The notes: generated by a model from the letters alone, not told the origin. Positions 36,005-45,529 are shown, counted from the first letter of the stretch. The stretch is 57,234 nucleotides of DNA from Flammeovirgaceae bacterium (GCA_021298355.1 JAJTEH010000024.1:1-57234); one strand, 5' to 3'. Numbers and translations are program-made.

Positions 36005-36913
36005 ATGAATAAAACTCCAGGGCAATTACACCAAGGCGATGTTGTTAGCCTGGTGGCCACAGCGCGCAAAGTAAACGAACCAGAAATGGAGTTTGCCAAA
36101 CAGTTGCTAACCTCGTGGGGATTAATCGTAAAAGAAGGTAAACATTTATACAGCGATACCGGTGGCTATTTTTCAGCCACAGATGCTTTACGCCTTCAAG
36201 ATTTGCAACAAGCCCTTAACGATACTGAAATAAAGGCCATTTTATGTGCACGAGGTGGATATGGCACAACACGCATTCTCGACTCTCTGAATTTTTCAAA
36301 ATTTCACCAACACCCAAAATGGATTATTGGCTTTAGTGACATTACATCTCTACATATTGCTGTCTGTAATGAACATGTAATGAGCATACATGGCAATATG
36401 CCTATCTCTATGCACCATCAAAAAGCAGAGCAAGCAAACGTAGCTCTTCAAAACTTGTTGTTTTCTGGTCGTCCAAATCCCATTTTGTGGAATACCCAAA
36501 CGAAAGGAAAACAAGGTAGTGCAGAAGGTGTTTTAGCAGGTGGTAACTTAAGTTTGCTGGTAGATTCTATAGGTACTAAAACCGAAGTTAACACCAACAA
36601 TTGCGTATTGATTTTGGAAGAAATAGATGAATACCATTACAAGATAGATCGTATGCTTAATCAATTAAAAAGAGCAGGCAAGTTAGATAAGCTAGCCGCT
36701 TTGCTGATTGGCTATTTTACTGATTGTAAGCAAGGAAGTTTTCCATTTCATAACTCTATTGAAGAGATTATAAAAGACTATACAAAAGAATACAATTACC
36801 CTGTTGGATTTAATTTTCCTTCGGGCCACGAACAACCCAACATGCCATGGATACACGGAGCAAAGGTTAAGGTTGATGTTGCAATGGGGCTATCAACTTT
36901 GCAGTATGTATAA
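36005..36913 (+). CDS. LD-carboxypeptidase (S66 family)
   Basis: Serine peptidase that trims L,D-tetrapeptides of muropeptides in cell-wall recycling. A 302-residue protein. The start NKTPGQLHQGDVVSLVATA and the nucleophile Ser in the motif WIIGFSDITSLH are typical. The acidic residue is in LILEEIDEYHYKIDRML and the catalytic His in FNFPSGHEQPNMPWIHG. The MccF/LdcA split cannot be decided here. Its last 21 bases overlap the tail of the convergent LysE gene. Confidence 0.92.
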   Translation: MNKTPGQLHQGDVVSLVATARKVNEPEMEFAKQLLTSWGLIVKEGKHLYSDTGGYFSATDALRLQDLQQALNDTEIKAILCARGGYGTTRILDSLNFSKFHQHPKWIIGFSDITSLHIAVCNEHVMSIHGNMPISMHHQKAEQANVALQNLLFSGRPNPILWNTQTKGKQGSAEGVLAGGNLSLLVDSIGTKTEVNTNNCVLILEEIDEYHYKIDRMLNQLKRAGKLDKLAALLIGYFTDCKQGSFPFHNSIEEIIKDYTKEYNYPVGFNFPSGHEQPNMPWIHGAKVKVDVAMGLSTLQYV

Positions 36914-37513
36914 AACCAAACTATATATACCTAAAACGATAAGCACAACACCCGGAATAAATTGTATAAATTTATTTCTATGCAACTTACTTCCTAACCA
37001 TGCCGATAAACGAGCGGCTAAAACAAGCAAAGTAAAAGTTCCGACAACTATCCCGATTAAATAAGCATGTACACTAAGTTGATCTGGTAACTGTAACATG
37101 CCCGAAGTTTTTAAGCCTGTAGTTACACCTAACCAATATGGCATAGCCATAGGATTAAGAATAGCGAGCAATAAGCCTTTCGTGAACCCGTAGTTTGCCG
37201 TATTTATTGTTGCAGATTGGTTCGCCTTTTTTACATCGCGTAAGGTTATAAACCCCAAAACTAACATCACAACTGCACCAATCCATTTTAAGTGCATGGC
37301 TACATCTGGATTTGATGTAATAAACTCGCCAAAGCCAACGGCAATCCAGGCATAAGGATATTCCATAACAGAAGCCGCTAAAGAAAAGTAAACAGCTGTT
37401 TTAAATTTGTTTTCTATGCCCAGTTGTATGGCAATCATGTTTATACTTCCCGGAGGTATGGAGCCAATGAAACTGAAAAAAAAGCCAATAAAAAATACAA
37501 TTAATACACTCAT
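36893..37513 (-). CDS. LysE/RhtB-family amino-acid exporter
   Basis: A 206-residue exporter with six hydrophobic segments. The N-terminus has the LysE signature FFIGFFFSFIGSIPPGSINMIA, with the PPG turn. A typical Gly-rich helix, WIGAVVMLVLGFITLRD, follows. Its start overlaps the stop of the ATP-grasp gene in an ATGA junction, which suggests that the two are made together. Substrates of the family are basic or hydrophobic amino acids. The 3' end overlaps the convergent LD-carboxypeptidase gene by 21 bases. Confidence 0.9.
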   Translation of the reverse strand: MSVLIVFFIGFFFSFIGSIPPGSINMIAIQLGIENKFKTAVYFSLAASVMEYPYAWIAVGFGEFITSNPDVAMHLKWIGAVVMLVLGFITLRDVKKANQSATINTANYGFTKGLLLAILNPMAMPYWLGVTTGLKTSGMLQLPDQLSVHAYLIGIVVGTFTLLVLAARLSAWLGSKLHRNKFIQFIPGVVLIVLGIYSLVLYILQS

Positions 37514-38553
37514 ACTTTCATTGCTTTTCTAAACTTTAAGTAATAGGCAAAGGCTTGTTTTCGCTTATAGTAGGCTACACCTTTTTCTTTGTTTTGTTTG
37601 GCAATTATATAAATAGATTTCCAATGGGCTATAATTTCTATAACTGCCTTCCATAGTGGATATCCCGGCTGGTAGATGTGCGCTGGCTCTGCCCCACACC
37701 CGTTAAGTTCCATTACTTTAATTTGCGCATTTTCCAGATCAGCTATCGATTGGCAGCGTAAGTCAAAACGACCATAATAAAATCCGGGAATACTTTTAGC
37801 CAGCACATCGAAACTATGGTTTAGTTTTGCGTTAATCAGATAATTGCAGTTGGTAAATTGTGTTCCGAGAGAATGATTACCAATTTTATTTAATATTATT
37901 TTTTCGCCAGTTTTTGGAATGTAATTCCATTTATCGCTCCACACGATTTTCAGTTTATTCCATTGTAGTTTGGCTCTGTCTTTCTTCAAAATTAAATCCT
38001 GCAAGGTGTCCTTTCCATTTCCTGTAACCTCTAAAAACGCTTTACCCGTAATAGAAAAAACATGCCCATGTGTTTCGGTGGGATATCGTTTATAAAATAC
38101 ACCAAATTCTAATGGCAACTCAATACATTCCTGAATGATAAAATCGTGAGGGAATTCTTGCATGTATTGCCTGGCTTCTTCTGCATTGTTAATCCTTCTA
38201 ACAAAAAATCCTCGTTCCCCCAGATCTGGTTTACATATTATCGGAAACGTAAACTTCTCAGATTCTAGTATGGACTGTAGTTTATCCGCATGAATAGGTC
38301 TGCGGATCAACTTACTTTTAGCTTTATAGTGGTCGGTTATAGCTTTTAAAATTTCGCTTTTAGACTCTCCTAACAAGCCTCCCATTTCTATTGATGGGTT
38401 AGAAGCTGTAAAGAAAAAAAACGATCGGGCCTTTATTGAAAGCCAGAAGTAATACACAATGGCTGGCATTTGAATTATTCCAAATGGCCAATACTCCCAA
38501 TGCCTAAGCCTGATGATAAAATTACTTCGCCTGATTGTTGTCAATAAAGACAT
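37510..38553 (-). CDS. ATP-grasp ligase-like protein (D-Ala-D-Ala ligase relative)
   Basis: A 347-residue protein. The N-terminal 50 residues contain a hydrophobic segment (GIIQMPAIVYYFWLSI) that may be amphipathic or membrane-associated. The ATP-grasp fold follows, with the nucleotide lid FPIICKPDLGERGFFVRRI, the Gly-rich loop VTGNGKDTLQDLIL, and the metal-binding end KVMELNGCGAEPAHIY. The family joins a carboxylate and an amine, often two amino acids, by way of an acyl-phosphate. The LysE exporter starts in the stop codon of this gene, so product export is a natural hypothesis. I cannot name the substrates. Confidence 0.75.
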   Translation of the reverse strand: MSLLTTIRRSNFIIRLRHWEYWPFGIIQMPAIVYYFWLSIKARSFFFFTASNPSIEMGGLLGESKSEILKAITDHYKAKSKLIRRPIHADKLQSILESEKFTFPIICKPDLGERGFFVRRINNAEEARQYMQEFPHDFIIQECIELPLEFGVFYKRYPTETHGHVFSITGKAFLEVTGNGKDTLQDLILKKDRAKLQWNKLKIVWSDKWNYIPKTGEKIILNKIGNHSLGTQFTNCNYLINAKLNHSFDVLAKSIPGFYYGRFDLRCQSIADLENAQIKVMELNGCGAEPAHIYQPGYPLWKAVIEIIAHWKSIYIIAKQNKEKGVAYYKRKQAFAYYLKFRKAMKV

Positions 38554-38554
38554 A

Positions 38555-39073
38555 TCAGGAGGTAGTTACAGCCGCTTCTTGGTTGTATCGTATTGTAGAC
38601 GATGCCACACCAAAATCTTCAGGAAGCTTTACCTGCGGAGCTACTTGGTTTAAGCCTATTTTAAAAATGGCCATGTGGTGTATGGCATGTTCTATGTTAT
38701 ACATGAGCTCGCGTGTATAATTTGTTTGAACTACCTCATTGTTGATTTCTTGTATGCCATAGGTTACTTCTAATTTTAATGGCACGTTGTGGGTTTGTTT
38801 GATTATGTTTTTTTGTAATTCTTCTAAAACTGCAACCGCCATACTTTTGTTGTTTTCAAGTAAAGTGTTGTGCTCGCGATTGTCGTAGTTTACTGTGCCT
38901 GTTTTGCATCCGGCTTGCAGGCATAAAAAAAACTCTATGGTGTGGCGCAGATGCTTTGCTAAACTTGCATTTCCTAATGCCGTAATGGGTTGCACAAATT
39001 GTGTTTCGGTAAGTTGATCGGTAATTTCTTTTAACTGCTGCAATACAGCAATCGCGGTTTTTTGGGCGGTCAT
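38555..39073 (-). CDS. DinB-like four-helix protein
   Basis: A 172-residue protein. I choose the start at 39073 (MTAQKTAIAVLQQLKEI), since the codons above it have no coding character. The residues usable as metal ligands (AKHLRHTIEF at 49-58 and ELMYNIEHAIHHMAIF near 138-153) sit on two of the helices, as in the DinB/YfiT fold. The protein has no known reaction; members of the family are metal-dependent thiol transferases in some cases. It ends one base before the ATP-grasp gene, so the three genes probably share a transcript. Confidence 0.7.
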   Translation of the reverse strand: MTAQKTAIAVLQQLKEITDQLTETQFVQPITALGNASLAKHLRHTIEFFLCLQAGCKTGTVNYDNREHNTLLENNKSMAVAVLEELQKNIIKQTHNVPLKLEVTYGIQEINNEVVQTNYTRELMYNIEHAIHHMAIFKIGLNQVAPQVKLPEDFGVASSTIRYNQEAAVTTS

Positions 39074-39169
39074 GTTCTTTGGTTTCGAGAGTAAGTTAAG
39101 AATGCCTATACATACGACAAAAAACAAAGATCTAGTTTACATTTCGTGTAATTTGTCGGCTGGTTTCCT

Positions 39170-39637
39170 TTACTGGCGTTTATCTGGTATAAGTTGCTTT
39201 ATTTCTTGCCAAACCTGCTCTGGTTCATACCCTTTCGCAATGGTGTATTTGGCAACTTTGTCTCTTAAAACAAAAATGTTGTTTTCAGTTTGTTGGGTTG
39301 CTTTTTTTAAGATAAGCTGGTGCAAAGTGGTTTTGTAATCGGTATCTGTTATTTCAGATAAACCTGCTTTTATACAATAGGCCGAAACATTTCTGGATTC
39401 TAACTCGCGGGTTATCCTTACTTTTCCCCATTGCTTTAATCTAAATTTACCCGAGGCAAAAGTACGTGCAAATCGCTCTTCGTTTAAAAATCCTTCTGCT
39501 ATTAAGTGCCCTATTATTTCTTCTATAATATCTGAGTCTAATGCAAACTCAGCTAACTTTTGCTTAACCTCATGGTGGCAACGTTCTTGATATGCGCAAT
39601 ACCGGTATATCTTTTGTTTTGCCTGCCCGATAGTCAT
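39170..39637 (-). CDS. recX: RecX-family regulator of RecA
   Basis: A 155-residue RecX protein made of tandem three-helix repeats. The order is AKQKIYRYCAYQERCHHEVKQKL, then LIAEGFLNEERFARTFASGKFRLKQWGKVRITRELE, then a last repeat with ARNV-like SRNVSAYCIKAGL. This is the classic signature of RecX. It limits RecA filament growth. RecA itself is not in view. It is 10 bases downstream of the YcxB-like gene. Confidence 0.92.
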   Translation of the reverse strand: MTIGQAKQKIYRYCAYQERCHHEVKQKLAEFALDSDIIEEIIGHLIAEGFLNEERFARTFASGKFRLKQWGKVRITRELESRNVSAYCIKAGLSEITDTDYKTTLHQLILKKATQQTENNIFVLRDKVAKYTIAKGYEPEQVWQEIKQLIPDKRQ

Positions 39638-39646
39638 GCGCGATTA

Positions 39647-40123
39647 CTATTTTACAAGGCCTTTGGTTTTAAGTACAGAAGCAACAAATTTTCTTTCGTT
39701 ATCGGTATTGAAAATTTTGAAGGGCAGGTAAATAAGTTGGGCTTTGTTTACCACCAACATAAAATAATCTTTTCCAACTTTTGCACTTTTTATCATGTCC
39801 CATTTCATTGGCATTCCTTCACGTGGGTTAAGCTTCATCACAATTTGTTGGCTGCTTATTTCGTACGAAAATTTCTCGAATAACATTTTGCCTTGTTCTA
39901 ATTGGGTTACTCCATAAAATTGTATCCACCAGAATAACACATACAAAGCCAAACCAAATACAGCCCCAATAAACCACCACATGCTGGGTGCCCACAATGT
40001 GTTTAAGCATATAGCTACAGCCGCTACTAGGGCTATCCATCCTTGTTTACGTAATACATTGGTTAAAGCTAATTTTATGTATGCTTTCTTGTCGAGTTTG
40101 TAGTTTTTAGTTTTTACTATCAT
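39647..40123 (-). CDS. YcxB-like membrane protein
   Basis: A 158-residue protein. Two transmembrane segments (about 28-47 and 49-70) are followed by a cytosolic beta-rich part with the YcxB-like pattern: EISSQQIVMKLN, MKWDMIKSAKVGKDYFMLVV and LIYLPFKIF. No function is known for YcxB domains. It starts MIVKTKNYKLDKKAYIKLAL and lies 21 bases after nadC in the same direction. Confidence 0.75.
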   Translation of the reverse strand: MIVKTKNYKLDKKAYIKLALTNVLRKQGWIALVAAVAICLNTLWAPSMWWFIGAVFGLALYVLFWWIQFYGVTQLEQGKMLFEKFSYEISSQQIVMKLNPREGMPMKWDMIKSAKVGKDYFMLVVNKAQLIYLPFKIFNTDNERKFVASVLKTKGLVK

Positions 40124-40144
40124 GGTTAAAATAATTCACTTGTA

Positions 40145-41002
40145 CTAAAATGCTTTTAAACTTAAGTCTAAACTTTGGTACGAATGGGTTAACGCACCTA
40201 CCGAAATAAAATCTACACCACAACGCGCTATCTCGCGTATGTTGTGTTCGGTAATACCACCACTTGCTTCTGTTTGGCATTGTTTGTTAATCAGTTGTAC
40301 GGCCTCTTTCATAGTGGTAATGTCCATATTGTCTAACATTATAATGTCCACTCCACCGGCAAGTAATGCTTCTTTTACTTCGTTTAAATTTCTTGTTTCA
40401 ACTTCTATTTTCAACTTTTTGTTTGTGGCGCGAAGATACTCTTTTGTGCGATGGATCGCCTGCTGAATTCCTCCTGCCATATCGCAGTGGTTATCTTTCA
40501 GCATGATTAAGTCGTATAACCCCATTCTGTGGTTGTTTCCTCCTCCTATATAAACGCCCCATTTTTCGAATATCCTAAATCCGGGTGTAGTTTTTCGTGT
40601 ATCTAATATTTTAGCAGGTGTGCCTGCTAAGGCTTGAGTATATTGTGCTGTTTTAGTAGCAATACCACTCATGCGTTGCATGCAGTTTAGCACTACTCTT
40701 TCGGTTGTTAAAATAGAACGTGCCGAGCCACTTACGATAAAGGCGATATCTCCTCTTTTAACTGTATCTCCATCATTAAAAAATTTTTCTATTGTTAAAG
40801 TTGGATCAAACTCTTTAAATATAAACTCTGCCAGATACATACCTGCCAGAATTCCATTCCCTTTAACCAACAATCTGGCTTTACTTTGCCTGTTTTGCTC
40901 AATAGCAGCTAACGTACTATGGTCGCCCTCGCCAACATCTTCTTGCAGGGCATGAGTAACAAACGTTTTTAAAACTTCGGGTGTAATGTAAGGAGGCAAC
41001 AC
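40145..41002 (-). CDS. nadC: nicotinate-nucleotide pyrophosphorylase (carboxylating)
   Basis: Quinolinate phosphoribosyltransferase of de novo NAD synthesis, turning quinolinate and PRPP into nicotinate mononucleotide. The 285-residue protein starts MLPPYITPEVLKTFV and has DVGEGDHSTLA near residue 21. It shows the PRPP and quinolinate sites: LNCMQRMSGIATKTAQY, LDTRKTTPGFR, GGGNNHRMGLYDLIMLKDNH, and the C-terminal IMLDNM and ASGGITEHNI. Length and motifs match NadC. nadA and nadB are not in view. Confidence 0.95.
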   Translation of the reverse strand: MLPPYITPEVLKTFVTHALQEDVGEGDHSTLAAIEQNRQSKARLLVKGNGILAGMYLAEFIFKEFDPTLTIEKFFNDGDTVKRGDIAFIVSGSARSILTTERVVLNCMQRMSGIATKTAQYTQALAGTPAKILDTRKTTPGFRIFEKWGVYIGGGNNHRMGLYDLIMLKDNHCDMAGGIQQAIHRTKEYLRATNKKLKIEVETRNLNEVKEALLAGGVDIIMLDNMDITTMKEAVQLINKQCQTEASGGITEHNIREIARCGVDFISVGALTHSYQSLDLSLKAF

Positions 41003-41039
41003 GAGTGCAATTTATAGACAATTAATGAGGCTAAAAAAA

Positions 41040-41432
41040 TTACTCTTTGCTGAATGAAATTTCGTGAATTTGTTGTGCGGCTCCCACTACTTTAAACTTT
41101 ATGAAAACCCTATAATTCGATGCCCCTGACTTATACTGGCCAATGGCGTAAGGCTGGCCACTTTTAGAAGAACCTTTATGTAAAAATGAAAAATCGGTAA
41201 CCGGATTTGCTTTAAAAAAATCGCGCAATACAAATTCTGCCTGTGCCTTGCTGTACGTAGTTTGGTTATTGTTCAGGTTAAGGTCTACGCTTTCATTAAA
41301 AAATTTGGCTAATTCTTTTGCGCTTCCTGCCTTCATGGCAGCCTTTACACTTTCCAGTTGTTCATCGTTTTGTGCCCACGCGGCACCAATAAGTTGAAAA
41401 CCAATAAAAACTGTTACAAGTAACCTCTTCAT
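41040..41432 (-). CDS. DUF4783-type exported protein
   Basis: A 130-residue protein with a signal peptide ending GAAWAQ. The mature part resembles DUF4783: a helix with MKAGSAKELAKFFNESVDL, then FVLRDFFKANPVTDFSFLHKG, then strand ASNYRVFIKFK. The fold is NTF2/cystatin-like by look. It is found mostly in Bacteroidota, and its function is unknown. It lies 37 bases upstream of nadC and may share its transcript. Confidence 0.8.
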   Translation of the reverse strand: MKRLLVTVFIGFQLIGAAWAQNDEQLESVKAAMKAGSAKELAKFFNESVDLNLNNNQTTYSKAQAEFVLRDFFKANPVTDFSFLHKGSSKSGQPYAIGQYKSGASNYRVFIKFKVVGAAQQIHEISFSKE

Positions 41433-41526
41433 ACCTTTTGGTTTAGCTAAAAGTGTGCCACAAGATACACTTAAATGTTAATCTTTATAAGCTGCCAAAT
41501 GTCACCTCCTGCGGGGCTAAATAAGT

Positions 41527-41534
41527 TATATTTG
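41527..41534 (+). promoter_or_regulatory. candidate -7 promoter element of gpmI
   Basis: TATATTTG matches TAnnTTTG exactly. Transcription would start near 41541, giving a leader of about 50 bases before the gpmI ATG. I see no convincing -33 TTTG, so confidence is modest. Confidence 0.3.
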
Positions 41535-41591
41535 CAGCTGTTTTTTTTACAAGTAGAAGGATTTTCAAGCCTTTCGTTATGTTATTAAAAT

Positions 41592-43121
41592 ATGAATAAG
41601 AAAGTATTACTCATGATTTTAGATGGCTGGGGCATAGCCACAAATAAAAAAGTTTCAGCCATAGATCAGGCCAGAACGCCTTTTGTTAGCTCTTTATATG
41701 CCAAATATACAAACAGCAAACTACAGGCAAGTGGCTTAGCGGTAGGCTTACCCAATGGCCAAATGGGTAACTCTGAAGTTGGGCATATGAACATTGGTGC
41801 AGGCAGAGTGGTGTACCAGGATTTGGTGCGCATCAACAAAGCAGTGGAAGAAAATGAATTGAAGAACAATGAAGTGTTAGCTGAAGCTTTTGCTTTGGCG
41901 AAAAAAGAAAATAAAACCGTTCACCTCATCGGGTTGGTTTCTGATGGAGGCGTGCACGCACACATCAATCATTTAAAAGGCTTACTAACTTTTGCACACG
42001 AACAAAAATTATCTAACATTTTCGTACATGCTTTTACAGATGGCCGCGATACCGACCCTAAAGGTGGAAAAGCTTACGTAGAAGAATTATTACAACACAT
42101 GCAAAAAACTACAGGCAAGCTAGCTAGTATAGTAGGCCGTTATTTTGCGATGGACCGCGATAAAAGATGGGAGCGCGTTAAGCTTGCATACGATTTATTA
42201 GTGCATGGAAAAGGCGAACACACCACACAGCCTATACAAGCACTCGAAGCATCTTACCAAAACAATGTTACAGATGAATTTGTGAAACCCATTGTAGTGT
42301 GCAATGCGAATGACCAGCCTTTAACTACTATTAAACCTCATGATATTGTAATCTGCTTTAATTTTAGAACAGACCGTGGCAGACAAATTACACAAGCTTT
42401 AACACAAGAAGATTTTCCTGAACAAGGCATGAAAAAATTGCCTTTGTATTACGTAACGCTAACCAATTACGATGATACTTTTAAAGATGTAAAAGTGATG
42501 TTTGATAAGGATAACTTACATAATACACTAGGTGAAACTTTATCAAGAGCAGGAAAAAAACAAATCAGAATTGCCGAAACAGAAAAGTATCCGCACGTAA
42601 CGTTTTTCTTTTCCGGAGGTAGAGAAGAAGCATTTGAAGGTGAATCGCGCATTTTATGTCCTTCGCCTAAAGTAGCTACATACGATTTAAAACCGGAAAT
42701 GAGTGCAGCAGATATCCGCGATGCCATTATTCCTGAGTTGAATAAGAAAGAAGCCGACTTCATCTGCCTAAACTTTGCTAACCCCGACATGGTTGGACAT
42801 ACCGGAGTTTTTGAAGCCGTTGTTAAAGCCGTAGAAACCGTTGATGCTTGTGCGCAAGCCGTAACAGAAGCTGCTTTAGCAAATGGATATGCTACCATTA
42901 TAATTGCAGATCATGGCAATGCAGATTTCATGATTAATGAAGATGGAAGCCCGAACACAGCACACACCACTAACTTGGTTCCATGCATTTTAGTTGATAA
43001 TACCTACACTGGAAAATTAAAAGATGGCAAGCTAGGCGATTTAGCACCCACTATTTTAGCGTTAATGGGTGTGGCTACTCCCAAAGAAATGACAGGAGAA
43101 AACTTATTGATTCATGCGTAA
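41592..43121 (+). CDS. gpmI: 2,3-bisphosphoglycerate-independent phosphoglycerate mutase
   Basis: Interconverts 3- and 2-phosphoglycerate in glycolysis with two manganese ions. The 509-residue protein has the N-terminal metal site LMILDGWGIA and the phosphorylated Ser61 in QMGNSEVGHMNIGAGR. It has FTDGRDTDPKGG, GRYFAMDRDKRWERV and, near the C-terminus, ADHGNADFMINEDGSPNTAHT. Length and motif order match GpmI. The next gene starts within the last eight bases. Confidence 0.96.
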   Translation: MNKKVLLMILDGWGIATNKKVSAIDQARTPFVSSLYAKYTNSKLQASGLAVGLPNGQMGNSEVGHMNIGAGRVVYQDLVRINKAVEENELKNNEVLAEAFALAKKENKTVHLIGLVSDGGVHAHINHLKGLLTFAHEQKLSNIFVHAFTDGRDTDPKGGKAYVEELLQHMQKTTGKLASIVGRYFAMDRDKRWERVKLAYDLLVHGKGEHTTQPIQALEASYQNNVTDEFVKPIVVCNANDQPLTTIKPHDIVICFNFRTDRGRQITQALTQEDFPEQGMKKLPLYYVTLTNYDDTFKDVKVMFDKDNLHNTLGETLSRAGKKQIRIAETEKYPHVTFFFSGGREEAFEGESRILCPSPKVATYDLKPEMSAADIRDAIIPELNKKEADFICLNFANPDMVGHTGVFEAVVKAVETVDACAQAVTEAALANGYATIIIADHGNADFMINEDGSPNTAHTTNLVPCILVDNTYTGKLKDGKLGDLAPTILALMGVATPKEMTGENLLIHA

Positions 43122-43719
43122 AAACTTTTTTGCATTTACCTATTTATTGTTCAGCGTAACATTAGCAACGTTGCTTCTATCCTGCCAACGAGGCGAGCCA
43201 AGGTTATCAAACACCATTAAACCTGACTTAGATAGTTTATGGTTAACTCAGGTTGCTTTGTTGATGAAAAGCAATGCCAATTTGCAAAAAGAAGTTACCA
43301 TGAATGATACTAGCGAAGTAAATGTTTCGCAACCTAAAGATTCTTTAGCATGGGCAAAAGAGTTAGAAATTTTACGCGCTATCCGAAATTTACAATTGGC
43401 CAGCAACTTTCCTTTATACACAAAAACAACTTATAAAGACTCAACCAGTAACTTAATGGTAACTGCCTTTCAAGCAACTAAAGCTTTACCATTAAAATCC
43501 CTTAAACTTTTTAAAACGCAGAAGCATGAGTTAAAAAAGATTGAAGCTGAGTTTGCTGAACAAAACTCTTTGTTAGATAATCAAAAGAAAATCATCTTAT
43601 TTTTCTCAGAAGTAAACAATAAAAACAGGCTTACATCCTACTCTGTAAAAGGATATCAACACATGGTATTAAGCGATACCTTACAATTCGAATTAAAAGC
43701 AAACATCATCATTCTATAA
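43114..43719 (+). CDS. putative lipoprotein of unknown function
   Basis: A 201-residue protein. The signal LLFSVTLATLLLSC ends in a lipobox with Cys24, so it is probably a lipoprotein. The rest is hydrophilic (KPDLDSLWLTQVALLMKS, KKIEAEFAEQNSLLDNQKK) with some heptad character near 150-180. No family is recognised. It overlaps the end of gpmI by eight bases and lies 13 bases before an ABC exporter. Confidence 0.65.
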   Translation: MRKNFFAFTYLLFSVTLATLLLSCQRGEPRLSNTIKPDLDSLWLTQVALLMKSNANLQKEVTMNDTSEVNVSQPKDSLAWAKELEILRAIRNLQLASNFPLYTKTTYKDSTSNLMVTAFQATKALPLKSLKLFKTQKHELKKIEAEFAEQNSLLDNQKKIILFFSEVNNKNRLTSYSVKGYQHMVLSDTLQFELKANIIIL

Positions 43720-43732
43720 TATTATTCTAAAA

Positions 43733-45529
43733 ATGGCGAAACACCGCAGGGAAGAAGTAAAAGAAGAAGATAAGAAACCGGTAACACGCGAATCGTTGCG
43801 TAGGTTATTGGGTATTTTCAGATTCATTATGCCCTACCGATGGGTTTTTGCAACGGGCTTAGTTGCACTGATGTTATCGAGCGTAATGTTGATGGCCTTT
43901 CCATTTTTTGCAGGTAAACTTTTAGATGTAGCCAGCGGTAAATCTGTACCTTATTTTACCAGCATCAACAGCATTGCTTTGTTGCTCATGGGCATATTGG
44001 TGATACAAAGTATATTTTCATTTACCAGGGTGTATACGTTTGCCATTGTAAGCGAAAAATCACTGGCAGATATAAGACAAGCTGTTTACAAAAAAATCAT
44101 CTGGCTTCCCCTTTCATTTTTTGATAACCGAAGAGTGGGAGAGTTAACAAGCCGCATTACGTCTGATGTATCTACTTTGCACGATACATTTACTGTAACC
44201 TTTGCGGAGATGATTCGCCAGGTTTTAACATTGGTTATTGGCATAGGAATTATTTTTTATTTCGCTCCTAAGCTTACTTTATTCATGTTGCTTACGTTTC
44301 CTGCCATTGTATTAATGGCACTTTTCTTTGGTAAAGCCATCAGAAAATTTTCTAAGCAAGTACAAGATAAGTTAGCAGAGGCCAACGTAGTGGTAGAAGA
44401 ATCGCTGCAAGCCATAGCGGTTGTTAAATCATTTACCAACGAAGCATTTGAAACGAAGCGTTATACCACTACCCTACAATCTGTAATTCAAGTTGCGTTA
44501 CAGGCATCCCGATACAGAGGATTGTTTATTTCTTTTGTTGTGTTTGCTTTATTTGGTGGAATTGTTGCGGTTGTTTGGTACGGTGCAACCCTTGTGCAAG
44601 CAGGTGAAATTTCTATTGGAGATTTGTTGTCGTTTGTTTTGTATACAACATTTATCGGAGGTTCAATAGCAGGTCTGGGCGATATTTATGCTCAAATTCA
44701 AAGATCGGTTGGTGCCTCAGAAAGAATTTTGGAAATATTGGATCAGCCTGATGAACGCGAAGATGAAACGCAAAAACTTAAACTCAGCGGTAAACTCAGT
44801 TTCAACCAAGTTGATTTTTCTTATCCTACTCGCCCAGAGTATGCTGTTTTAACTGATTTCAATTTATCCATTCGGGCCGGAGAGAAAATTGCTTTGGTAG
44901 GGCCGAGTGGTTCGGGTAAATCAACCATTATCAACCTTTTATTGCGTTTCTATCCGCTTAATAACGGAGTTATATATGCAGATGATAAACCCATCCATCA
45001 GCTTAGTTTACATGCGTATCGCAAAAATTTAGGTGTAGTTCCACAAGAAGTTATGTTATTTGGCGGAACCATTGCCGAAAACATTGCTTACGGAAAACCA
45101 GAAGCTACTGAAACAGAAATAATAGAGGCCGCCAAGAAGGCCAATGCGTGGGAGTTTATCCATCGCTTTCCGGAAGGATTAGCCACAAAAGTTGGAGAAA
45201 GAGGTGTAAAACTTTCAGGTGGACAAAGACAAAGGTTGGCTATTGCAAGAGCGATTTTAAAAGATCCGGCTATTTTAATTTTAGATGAGGCCACAAGTTC
45301 TCTAGATGCCGAAAGCGAAGTATTGGTACAAGAAGCCTTAGAGAAATTGATGGAGAACCGAACTACGCTTATTATTGCGCATCGATTAAGCACCATTAGA
45401 AATGCTGATAAAATAGCCGTGATTAAGGACGGAAAATTAGCAGAAACCGGAACACATAACGAACTATTGCTAAACGAAAACGGTATTTATAGTAACTTGC
45501 TAAAGTTGCAGGTATATGAGCAAGCTTGA
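43733..45529 (+). CDS. MsbA-type ABC exporter, fused permease and ATPase
   Basis: A 598-residue half transporter. The membrane domain (about 35-330) has six helices, including WVFATGLVALMLSSVMLMAF. The nucleotide-binding domain shows Walker A GPSGSGKST near residue 390, a Q-loop in VPQEVMLFGGTIAENIAYG, signature LSGGQRQR, Walker B ILILDEATSSLD and a switch His in IIAHRLSTI. It resembles lipid A or multidrug exporters (MsbA/LmrA group); the substrate cannot be read. It is followed by a Fur-family repressor overlapping its end by 14 bases. Confidence 0.9.
   Translation: MAKHRREEVKEEDKKPVTRESLRRLLGIFRFIMPYRWVFATGLVALMLSSVMLMAFPFFAGKLLDVASGKSVPYFTSINSIALLLMGILVIQSIFSFTRVYTFAIVSEKSLADIRQAVYKKIIWLPLSFFDNRRVGELTSRITSDVSTLHDTFTVTFAEMIRQVLTLVIGIGIIFYFAPKLTLFMLLTFPAIVLMALFFGKAIRKFSKQVQDKLAEANVVVEESLQAIAVVKSFTNEAFETKRYTTTLQSVIQVALQASRYRGLFISFVVFALFGGIVAVVWYGATLVQAGEISIGDLLSFVLYTTFIGGSIAGLGDIYAQIQRSVGASERILEILDQPDEREDETQKLKLSGKLSFNQVDFSYPTRPEYAVLTDFNLSIRAGEKIALVGPSGSGKSTIINLLLRFYPLNNGVIYADDKPIHQLSLHAYRKNLGVVPQEVMLFGGTIAENIAYGKPEATETEIIEAAKKANAWEFIHRFPEGLATKVGERGVKLSGGQRQRLAIARAILKDPAILILDEATSSLDAESEVLVQEALEKLMENRTTLIIAHRLSTIRNADKIAVIKDGKLAETGTHNELLLNENGIYSNLLKLQVYEQA

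Noticed and set aside
43733-45529. Naming the ABC exporter msbA
   Set aside because: The fold fits, but lipid A export cannot be told from multidrug export from the sequence alone.
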